Shown here: in pieces, positions 1 to 4,442 of the stretch
Position numbering within the stretch: position 1 is the first letter of the stretch
Layout: every line of letters starts with the position of its first letter
Assembly (NCBI GenBank): GCA_963649365.1
Contig: CAVJHQ010000117.1
Span: 1-5,396 of the forward strand
Origin: Paratractidigestivibacter sp963649365
GTDB taxonomy: Bacteria; Actinomycetota; Coriobacteriia; Coriobacteriales; Atopobiaceae
Length of the DNA: 5,396 nucleotides
Direction of reading: 5' to 3'
Notes under the pieces: generated by a model
Told to the model about the DNA's origin: nothing
The model's database searches: none
What the model saw: only the letters and a program-made list of their open reading frames with translations
Translations under genes and position numbers: made by a program

Positions 1-10
1 GCTCTGCCAT
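1..10 (-). CDS. Start of the next lysis-cassette gene, probably the endolysin (partial)
   Basis: Only the first three codons (Met-Ala-Glu) are visible before the window ends. The start is supported by an ATG at 8-10 preceded on the coding strand by a strong GGAGG (18-22) with 7 nt spacing. The ATG comes 2 nt after the holin stop codon, so the two are probably co-translated. That this is an endolysin is inferred only from its place directly after a holin; no diagnostic residues are in view. Confidence 0.5.
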
Positions 11-12
11 GT

Positions 13-249
13 CTAACCCTCCTTCTTCTCGCCGACGCCGACCTGCGCGCCCGTGACCTCGGGGAGGTCGGTGACGACGGAGGTCAGCACGGACAGGAGC
101 GCCGCGACGCCCGCCACGGACGCGATGCGCGCCCAGTCGAGGTCCGTGAAGCCCACGGCCCCGGTGCCGATAAGCGTCACCGCCGCCTGCGCGAAGGTGC
201 GCACGGCGCGGTCCAGGGCGGCGAGGCCCCATTCCTTGTAGTCGTTCAT
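13..249 (-). CDS. Phage holin, r1t type
   Basis: 78-aa small membrane protein. Holins form lesions in the cytoplasmic membrane at the end of infection and let the endolysin reach the cell wall. The N-terminus has the layout I associate with r1t-type holins: an aromatic/charged opening, then an RAVRTFAQ segment (residues 14-21) leading into a first hydrophobic helix (about 20-34). A short turn with D38-W39 follows, then a second hydrophobic helix (about 42-60, SVAGVAALLSVLTSVV), then a polar, lysine-rich tail ending EKKEG. The start is an ATG at 247-249 with an AAAGGAG ribosome site just upstream. The protein lies after the coiled-coil membrane protein and before the gene starting at 10, a typical lysis cassette. 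Family assignment is by motif recognition only. Confidence 0.85.
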   Translation of the reverse strand: MNDYKEWGLAALDRAVRTFAQAAVTLIGTGAVGFTDLDWARIASVAGVAALLSVLTSVVTDLPEVTGAQVGVGEKKEG

Positions 250-328
250 TCTCGCTCCTTTGTTGTTGCCTTTTTGTTATCAAGCAACCCGTCTACCTGC
301 GGTTTCGCAAGCCCGTTGTTGCCTAGTC
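246..328 (-). other. Possible out-of-frame C-terminal extension of the coiled-coil protein
   Basis: This covers the otherwise non-coding gap between the coiled-coil gene and the holin. The frame with triplets at 246+3k reads GLGNNGLAKPQVDGLLDNKK and then KATTKERE, ending at a TGA (246-248). That TGA overlaps the holin ATG in the ATGA arrangement used for coupled genes. The pattern LG-x-x-GL-x-x-x-QVD-x-L resembles short C-terminal tails I have seen on phage tail and lysis proteins. The frame is open only back to a stop at 429-431 and holds no ATG, GTG or TTG ahead of the motif, so it cannot easily start by itself. Joining it to the upstream gene would need a -1 shift near 325-340. It could be an indel, a programmed shift or chance. 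Confidence 0.35.
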
Positions 329-601
329 CGTCCCGCCGATGCGGGCGGTCTCGTCCAGCCTGTTCTCGATTCGGCGGCTCTCCTCGCGCAGCTCGTCGAT
401 GCGCATGAAGGCCGTCTTGGAATCGGCCTCAAGCTTGAAGGTGCGCTCGACGATGGAGTTGTGCTTCTCCACCTGCTTGGTGAGGTTCGTGATTTCCACC
501 TTGATTGCGGTCACCTGGTTGGACATGCCCACCCAGACGCCGAGGCCCGTGAGCAGCGCCGTGAAGATTGGTGCCACGAAGAGGCTGAGGTCCACGGTCA
601 T
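323..601 (-). CDS. Membrane-anchored coiled-coil protein of the lysis cassette (XhlA-like)
   Basis: 92-aa protein. An N-terminal hydrophobic segment (about residues 5-25, LSLFVAPIFTALLTGLGVWV) is followed by a charged heptad-like stretch (about 28-87) that includes QVEKHNSIVERTFKLE. This is probably one transmembrane helix with a cytoplasmic or external coiled coil. Small proteins of this kind, with a KHN-x-x-x-ERT motif, often sit before the holin in Gram-positive phages and are loosely called XhlA-like or hemolysin-like. In classical XhlA the membrane helix is C-terminal, so the order here is reversed. The ATG (599-601) overlaps the preceding stop as ATGA, indicating translational coupling; the longer reading from 664 only reads back through the XkdX-like gene in the wrong frame. 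The C-terminus may be cut short by a frame break (see 246-328). Confidence 0.75.
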   Translation of the reverse strand: MTVDLSLFVAPIFTALLTGLGVWVGMSNQVTAIKVEITNLTKQVEKHNSIVERTFKLEADSKTAFMRIDELREESRRIENRLDETARIGGTD

Positions 602-759
602 CGCTCGGCCCCCGGGTTCAGAATCTCGTTGCGCTCCTCCTCGGTAATCCAGCCGCGCTCGCACGCGAGGTTCACGGCGGCGGCGTTCCAGCGGCCGGTG
701 TCGTAGTAGCCCTTGACCGCGTAGAACTTACGAGAGTGCTTCTGCGCTTGCGTCTCCAT
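598..759 (-). CDS. XkdX-like small phage protein
   Basis: 53-aa protein. Its sequence matches the XkdX pattern well: an N-terminal FYAVKGYYDTGRW segment (residues 12-24), corresponding to the family's K-x-YY-x-x-G-x-(W/Y), then AVNLACERGWITEEERNEIL (28-47), corresponding to its V-x-x-GWIT-x-E-x-x-x-I. XkdX proteins are short and of unknown function; they are encoded between tail-fibre genes and the holin in many Gram-positive phages and in the PBSX-type prophage. The start is an ATG (757-759) with a near-perfect GGAGGTG ribosome site at 764-770. The gene begins inside the end of the 57-aa gene (32-nt overlap) and ends in a 4-nt ATGA overlap with the coiled-coil gene. Its position marks the end of the tail region and the start of lysis functions. 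Confidence 0.85.
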   Translation of the reverse strand: METQAQKHSRKFYAVKGYYDTGRWNAAAVNLACERGWITEEERNEILNPGAER

Positions 760-901
760 CGCTCACCTCCTCGCCCTCAAGCGGGTCGGTGCCCGTCATC
801 AGGTAGAGGTAATCGATGGCGGCGGCGGCGCTCTCGGCCTTGGCCGCGATGTTCTCCCGCTCGCGCAGCGCGGCGAGGTCATCGACCTTGTTGACTACCA
901 T
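728..901 (-). CDS. Hypothetical 57-aa phage protein
   Basis: 57-aa acidic protein that I do not recognise. It begins MVVNKVDDLAALRERENIAA, continues with an alanine-rich helical stretch (about residues 19-27) and an IDYLYLMTG segment (about 29-37), and ends in an acidic tail (EGEEVSDGDASAEAL). It is predicted soluble, with an amphipathic helix but no transmembrane segment. The ATG (899-901) has a strong GGAAGGAG ribosome site about 7 nt upstream. The gene overlaps the end of the reverse transcriptase by 23 nt and the start of the XkdX-like gene by 32 nt in different frames. The overlaps, ribosome site and codon pattern support it as real. Its place suggests a small tail or assembly-related protein, but no function can be assigned. 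A longer reading of the same frame up to 1252 is only antiphase to the RT. Confidence 0.75.
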   Translation of the reverse strand: MVVNKVDDLAALRERENIAAKAESAAAAIDYLYLMTGTDPLEGEEVSDGDASAEALS

Positions 902-2138
902 GTCTCGCTCCTTCCGTGAGTGTCTGCCAGTGCTTCTCGGCTTTCCTCGGCGCTCCCCTGCCGGAGCAGTTGCGCCGGAGGTAGTTGGTGATGTTCGAGG
1001 CCATCTCGTCGGCCTTGCCCAGTTCGAGGCGACCCGCGTCGACCGCCCTCGCGATGCGCGCCAGGCGGCGGCGAATATCGCGGGCCTTGGACGGCTTGAC
1101 GCGGCGCAGGACGTAGCCCGTGGGCCGAAGCTCGAAGGTGAACCCGAGCCAGGGGATTCGGCGGGCCACCGGCTGGATGTGGGTCTTCTGGCGGTTGAGC
1201 GCCATGCCCCTCTCCGCGAGCCACGCGGAGCAGGCCTCCCGGACCTCCTCAAGGCGCTCCCGGGACTCGCAGACGACCACCATGTCGTCCATGTAGCGGA
1301 CGTAGTGTTTCATGCCGAGCCGCTCCTTGACGAGGTGGTCGAGGCCGTCAAGGGCCGAGACGCCAGCGATTTGCACGAGCTGGCTCCCGGCCTCGAAGCC
1401 GACGTCGCCGGAGTACTGGGAGGACAGGATGCGCTCCACGCGGGAGTAGCTCTCGTGGTCCAGGCGGCGCTCGAACCCTTCCAGGGCCACGCCGTGGGGC
1501 ATGTTGGGGTAGTAGCCCTCGATATCCATGAGCAGCGCACAGCCGTCGGTGCCGTGGTGGGCGTGGAAGCGCCTGAGATGGAGCGCGAGGAGGTCCCTCG
1601 CGCGGTCGGTGCCCTTGCCCTCCTGGCAGGCGCAGTTCTCGGGTATGAGGCTCCTCGCCATCGCGGGGTAGACCACGTTGTCGTTGAGGCTCCTCTGGTA
1701 CACACGGTCGCGTATGCCGATGGAGCAGCAGCGACGCCTTTTCGGGCGGGTCACCCAGAAGCGGATGGGCTCCCTCGGGCGGTAGGTGCCGTTCGCCAGG
1801 TCGTCGGCCAGCGCCAGGCACCTCTCGGCCCCGTGGAGCTGAAAAGCGGACACCGAGCGTTTCCAGAGCGTGCCGCGCACGCACTTGCCCAGCGCCTCGT
1901 AAAGGCCCTCCGCCGAGAGGGCGTATGAAAGTTCACGCGGGCGGCTGATAGCTCCATCATCCCTTGGGACTGCGGCGTCCGCCCGCCCAGGTTCGCGGCT
2001 CTCGCCGCCGGGGTTTCGGCTCCCTGCACCGGCTGTTGCCGGGTCGCGGCTTACGGCCGCGCCTCGTCTCGGCGTCGCCGGGTCAGTCGGGGACAGCGTA
2101 GTAGCTGTTGGTCGCGTTGGTGTTGTTGACGTTGCCAC
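879..2138 (-). CDS. DGR reverse transcriptase (start codon unresolved)
   Basis: RNA-directed DNA polymerase that, with the Avd-like partner, copies TR RNA into adenine-mutated cDNA for transfer into VR. Numbering from the longest open frame (419 aa): an N-terminal RT region around RPREPIRFWVTRPKRRR (120-136); motif A LLMDIEGYYPNM with the metal-binding D205; motif 4 with GSQ at 251-253, where DGR RTs carry SQ and other retroelement RTs usually QG-x-x-x-SP; the catalytic YMDD at 282-285; and LGF at 331-333. No maturase or endonuclease domain follows. Residues 1-68 are Pro/Thr/Arg-rich, overlap TR by 51 nt and look non-coding; homology-like sequence starts at about residue 69 (nt 1934). No in-frame ATG, GTG or TTG lies between 2096 and 1935. 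An ATGATG at 1955-1960 is in another frame. The true protein is probably about 350 aa. The 3' end overlaps the next gene by 23 nt. Confidence 0.93.
   Translation of the reverse strand: MATSTTPTRPTATTLSPTDPATPRRGAAVSRDPATAGAGSRNPGGESREPGRADAAVPRDDGAISRPRELSYALSAEGLYEALGKCVRGTLWKRSVSAFQLHGAERCLALADDLANGTYRPREPIRFWVTRPKRRRCCSIGIRDRVYQRSLNDNVVYPAMARSLIPENCACQEGKGTDRARDLLALHLRRFHAHHGTDGCALLMDIEGYYPNMPHGVALEGFERRLDHESYSRVERILSSQYSGDVGFEAGSQLVQIAGVSALDGLDHLVKERLGMKHYVRYMDDMVVVCESRERLEEVREACSAWLAERGMALNRQKTHIQPVARRIPWLGFTFELRPTGYVLRRVKPSKARDIRRRLARIARAVDAGRLELGKADEMASNITNYLRRNCSGRGAPRKAEKHWQTLTEGARHGSQQGR
1938..2087 (-). other. GC-rich TR-RT spacer, probable structured part of the DGR RNA
   Basis: About 150 bases between the end of TR and the start of recognisable RT sequence. 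The RT frame stays open but encodes low-complexity Pro/Arg/Gly sequence without RT features. Two short GCGGC/GCCGC hairpins can be drawn, at 1995-2008 (4-nt loop) and 2046-2060 (5-nt loop). In BPP-1 a spacer of about 140 nt between TR and the RT gene is required in the RNA for RT-Avd binding and cDNA priming. The matching position and length suggest the same role here; this is inference by analogy. Confidence 0.45.
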
Positions 2139-2213
2139 CGGAGTTCACGCACCCCACGTTGTTCGCGTTGTTGACGTTGCGGTTCGCGGAGCGCAACAAG
2201 ACGTTGCGGCCTA
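2088..2213 (-). repeat. DGR template repeat (TR)
   Basis: 126-bp segment aligned without gaps to 2763-2888 (constant offset 675), with 121 of 126 identities. Read on the minus strand in the target frame it contains 13 AAC codons and encodes invariant pieces such as LLRSA and VGCVNSGG. The coding strand holds 32 adenines. All five mismatches to VR fall on them: 2162 A to G, 2169 A to T, 2171 A to G, 2178 A to T, 2205 A to T (coding strand). This one-way adenine specificity identifies it as the template and the other copy as the recipient. It starts 7 nt after the Avd stop codon and precedes the RT, as in BPP-1. Confidence 0.97.
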
Positions 2214-2220
2214 ATGCAGC

Positions 2221-2682
2221 CTAGCCCCGGCCGGAGGCGCGCTTGGCCTCCGACTCCCTCCATTTGACGGCAAGGTGCTTGACCCCTCGTGCGAGATTCG
2301 CCCAGTAGAGGGTCTTCTTGGTCGGTCGGTGCAGGACCTTGCCAGCGAGGTCTATGAGGAACAGCATCTCGTTCAGCTCCTCGATGGCCCTGTGCTCAAG
2401 CTCAAGGCGCTCTGACCACGCCCTCGCCAGCCGCTCCCTGTCGGCCTGCGCATGCTCCGGCGTCAAGTTGTCGCTCCCCTTGCCCACATAGATTTGGTTC
2501 GCCTTCCAGAGGTCGCCCGCAGCGTTGATGGCGCAGGCGTTGATGCGGCCCGTCATCTCGTCGTACCGGGCCGGGAAGTTCTTCTTGTTGGCGGTTATCT
2601 CCATCGTGTAGCGTGCGAGCGACACGGCGTCGAGCCACACCTGCAGGGTGTTCTCGCCGCGCTTGTTGACTGGGACGGACAG
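2221..2682 (-). CDS. avd: DGR accessory protein, Avd-like four-helix bundle
   Basis: Small basic protein that in characterised DGRs forms a pentameric barrel, binds the RT and TR RNA, and is required for mutagenic retrohoming. Recognisable family blocks, numbered from the CTG start: LDAVSLARYTMEITANKKNFP (helix 1, followed by NFP), a helix ending in LWKANQIYVG, a charged helix around ERLELEHRAIEELNEMLFLIDLAGKV, and a C-terminal block YWANLARGVKHLAVKWRES. A GTG at 2640 is the first usual start codon, but the frame stays coding-like upstream (LSVPVNKRGENTLQV) to a stop at 2695-2697. A GAGAGGAG site lies 6 nt before an in-frame CTG (2680-2682), whereas GTG lacks a good site. I therefore choose CTG (153 aa); GTG would give 139 aa. 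The gene follows the target and hairpin, and ends just before TR. Confidence 0.88.
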   Translation of the reverse strand: MSVPVNKRGENTLQVWLDAVSLARYTMEITANKKNFPARYDEMTGRINACAINAAGDLWKANQIYVGKGSDNLTPEHAQADRERLARAWSERLELEHRAIEELNEMLFLIDLAGKVLHRPTKKTLYWANLARGVKHLAVKWRESEAKRASGRG

Positions 2683-2688
2683 GGGTAG

Positions 2689-2696
2689 CTCCTCTC
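2689..2696 (-). promoter_or_regulatory. Ribosome binding site deciding the Avd start
   Basis: Coding-strand GAGAGGAG, spaced 6 nt from the in-frame CTG at 2680-2682. It is the only strong Shine-Dalgarno sequence between the hairpin and the Avd body, and it overlaps the in-frame TGA at 2695-2697 that closes the frame upstream. No ATG, GTG or TTG lies at a suitable distance in any frame that leads into the Avd protein. Confidence 0.55.
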
Positions 2697-2704
2697 AGGG
2701 ATGC

Positions 2705-2732
2705 CCCAGGGGCGCAGGGGTGCGCCCCTGGG
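2705..2732. promoter_or_regulatory. DGR hairpin/cruciform downstream of VR
   Basis: Perfect 12-bp GC-rich inverted repeat (2705-2716 with 2721-2732) around a 4-nt loop (2717-2720; CCCC on the coding strand). It starts 30 nt past the 3' end of VR and 13 nt past the target stop codon. In BPP-1 and related DGRs an 8-10-bp stem with a 4-nt loop just beyond VR promotes target recognition during retrohoming; size, loop length and position fit that role. No T-run follows on either strand, so a Rho-independent terminator is unlikely. Confidence 0.75.
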
Positions 2733-2745
2733 AGATTAAGGGGAT

Positions 2746-3873
2746 TTAGGCGATGGGCAGGGCGGGGACAGCGTAGTAGCTGTTGGTCGCGTTGGTGTTG
2801 TTGACGTTGCCACCGGAGTTCACGCACCCCACGTTGCTCGCGTAGCTGACGTAGCGGTTCGCGGAGCGCAACAAGACGTAGCGGCCTACCGTCGGGGAGG
2901 CGGCGTCGTAGGTGATGAGCTCAGGGAACGTGCCCCAGCCGGTCCACGCGGAGGTGCGCCCGTTGGCGACGGCGAGCTGCTTCCAGTAGTCCAGCACAAC
3001 GCCCTCGGCCTTGTAGCCGTCGGAGGTCGCCGAGAGGTAGTTGTTGAAATAGTGCTCGCGGACGCTGATTGGGAACGCCCTGTCATAGGTCGTCTCGACC
3101 GCGCCGCCGTCGAAGGCGTGGGTCTCGGTCTTGCGCTCCATCTTGGCGAGGGTCTTCACGAAGGAGCTGTCAAGCCCGGCCAGGAAGCCGCTCTTGCCGA
3201 CGAGCGGGAACGGGCGGTCGAATTTCCCATAGGTGTGGGCGCAGGCGCCGTCGGAGTTCAGCCACATGCGCAGCTGAGACGTGGACCAGCGGTTGGAGCC
3301 GAAACAGGCCCTCTGGATGTTGTTCAGGCCCTCGTCGGAGGAGTTCTCGGACATGGTGCCCAGGGAGGTGCCCGAGGAGCCTGCCGAGATTGCCACCGTC
3401 TCGACGGCCGTGTCGGAGGTGGGGCCGCTGTAGACGGTCGCGGAGGTCGGCTTGGCCGAGTCGGAGGCGTTCCACACCATCTGCGCGCCAGCGGCCATCG
3501 CCTTGGTGGTGGTGAACTGGTAGGTGGTGCTGCCCACCGCACCGGCGACGCCGGAACCCCACTTGGCGGTCACGTTGACGGTGAAGCTGTAGGTACCGGC
3601 GGGCATAGCCGCCGTGGCGTACATGAACGCCTGCTTTGGGCAGAAGGCGACGCCCATGGGGAAGGCGTTGTGCATGCCCAGGAGCATGCCGGGGCGCTGC
3701 TCCCCGCCCTCAAGCGTCATGAGCGGGTGGTCGTCGTCGCTGCCGTCGAAGTGGTGCAGCACGTCGAGTTTCAGGGGGAGGTCGTAGGTGTCGTCCTTGT
3801 AGGGGACGAGTATCTGGTCGCCCACCTTGAGGTACTTGGCCGCGTGTCCCGTGCGAACGAGCTGCTGGATGCC
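2746..3873 (-). CDS. DGR-diversified target protein, probable phage receptor-binding protein (5' end in gap)
   Basis: 375 residues are visible, ending at TAA (2746-2748); the N-terminus lies in the run of N. Visible residues 1-30 (GIQQLVRTGHAAKYLKVGDQ and a following short beta-rich part) resemble the neck region of other phage DGR targets. Residues 85-125 look like a beta-sandwich (PAGTYSFTVN, TTYQFTTT). Residues 184-320 have a DUF6273-like, C-type-lectin-fold character, with ACFGSNRWSTSQLRMWLNSD, FPLVGKSGF, and GWGTFPEL before VR. VR covers residues about 329-371, so diversification acts at the extreme C-terminus as in Mtd. Variable residues relative to TR (all Asn there) are Y332, Y341, S343, Y344 and S346; Tyr and Ser are typical binding-surface residues. 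Its place after tail genes supports a role in host attachment. The fold is inferred from motifs and context. Confidence 0.92.
   Translation of the reverse strand, partial: GIQQLVRTGHAAKYLKVGDQILVPYKDDTYDLPLKLDVLHHFDGSDDDHPLMTLEGGEQRPGMLLGMHNAFPMGVAFCPKQAFMYATAAMPAGTYSFTVNVTAKWGSGVAGAVGSTTYQFTTTKAMAAGAQMVWNASDSAKPTSATVYSGPTSDTAVETVAISAGSSGTSLGTMSENSSDEGLNNIQRACFGSNRWSTSQLRMWLNSDGACAHTYGKFDRPFPLVGKSGFLAGLDSSFVKTLAKMERKTETHAFDGGAVETTYDRAFPISVREHYFNNYLSATSDGYKAEGVVLDYWKQLAVANGRTSAWTGWGTFPELITYDAASPTVGRYVLLRSANRYVSYASNVGCVNSGGNVNNTNATNSYYAVPALPIA
2763..2888 (-). repeat. DGR variable repeat (VR)
   Basis: 126-bp copy of the repeat at 2088-2213, inside the last codons of the target gene and ending 14 nt before its stop codon triplet. 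Differences from TR are at 2837, 2844, 2846, 2853 and 2880, each at a coding-strand adenine of TR, and change AAC to TAC (three times) or AGC (twice). None creates a stop codon, because any change at the first two positions of AAC leaves a codon ending in C. Identity stops sharply at both ends (2762 and 2889 already differ). The 73 bp at the 3' end (2763-2835) are identical to TR. Confidence 0.97.
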
Positions 3874-4182
3874 NNNNNNNNNNNNNNNNNNNNNNNNNNN
3901 NNNNNNNNNNNNNNNNNNNNNNNNNNNNNNNNNNNNNNNNNNNNNNNNNNNNNNNNNNNNNNNNNNNNNNNNNNNNNNNNNNNNNNNNNNNNNNNNNNNN
4001 NNNNNNNNNNNNNNNNNNNNNNNNNNNNNNNNNNNNNNNNNNNNNNNNNNNNNNNNNNNNNNNNNNNNNNNNNNNNNNNNNNNNNNNNNNNNNNNNNNNN
4101 NNNNNNNNNNNNNNNNNNNNNNNNNNNNNNNNNNNNNNNNNNNNNNNNNNNNNNNNNNNNNNNNNNNNNNNNNNNNNNNNNN
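3874..4182. other. Assembly gap (309 N)
   Basis: A run of 309 undetermined bases removes the 3' end of the gene starting at 4427 and the 5' end of the DGR target. The length is divisible by three, yet the frames on its two sides differ. If the length is right, the flanks are two separate genes that end and begin within the gap. If it is only an estimate, a single fused gene cannot be excluded. Confidence 0.99.
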
Positions 4183-4427
4183 GCCTCGACCTTGGCCGTC
4201 AGCGTCGCCTTGATATCGTCGATGGACGACTCGATGGCCGTCCTCACGTTGTCGAGCATGTCTGTGTAGGTCGCCATGCGCTTGACGACCCCGGCGGCGA
4301 AGGCCATGTAGACCGACAGGCCGTCGGAGGCCCCCGGGTCCTCGCCCTGGACGACGGCCCACTCGCCGGGCTTCATCTTGCTCGGGAGGAATGCCGAGTA
4401 CTTGCCCCGGCGCATTTGGATTGCCAT
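4183..4427 (-). CDS. Phage tail/baseplate-associated protein, N-terminal part
   Basis: 81 residues are visible before the gap. The protein opens MAIQMRRGKYSAFLPSKMKP, continues with GEWAVVQGEDPGASDGLSVY (residues 21-40), then AAGVVKRMATYTDMLDNV (44-61), and enters what looks like a coiled coil (IESSIDDIKATLTAKVE). This N-terminal layout recurs in Gram-positive phage structural proteins encoded beside tail spikes and fibres, where a small beta domain is followed by a long helical stalk; I cannot name the family. The ATG (4425-4427) has an AAAGGAG ribosome site and follows the upstream stop by 15 nt. By position it may form a stalk or adaptor for the diversified protein encoded next. The rest of the gene is not readable. 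Confidence 0.75.
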
Positions 4428-4442
4428 AAGTGCTCCTTTGGG

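Noticed and set aside
262..323. 9-bp direct repeat (GTTGTTGCC at 262-270 and 315-323) as an attachment or operator site
   Set aside because: Too short, and there is no integrase or repressor nearby; more likely chance or codon repetition.
816..1928. 370-aa open frame on the plus strand
   Set aside because: It is antisense to the RT, has no ribosome site or recognisable motif, and is a by-product of high GC; the minus frame carries the conserved RT motifs.
879..2138. Group II intron or retron reverse transcriptase
   Set aside because: There is no maturase or HNH domain, no intron RNA ends and no msr/msd; the GSQ motif with TR, VR and Avd nearby fits a DGR.
2051..2263. 70-aa minus-strand frame sharing an identical stretch with another frame at 2402-2827
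   Set aside because: The shared peptide is only TR and VR translated in the wrong frame.
2705..2732. Rho-independent terminator
   Set aside because: A strong stem, but no T-run follows on either strand, and the Avd gene lies immediately downstream in the same direction.
2088..2888. Direct repeats of an insertion sequence or a recent duplication
   Set aside because: Adenine-only, one-way differences and the RT/Avd context are specific to a DGR; no transposase or terminal inverted repeats are present.
3052..4269. 405-aa plus-strand open frame across the gap
   Set aside because: It is antisense to the DGR target, low complexity (Gly/Val/His/Arg rich), and counts the N run as coding.
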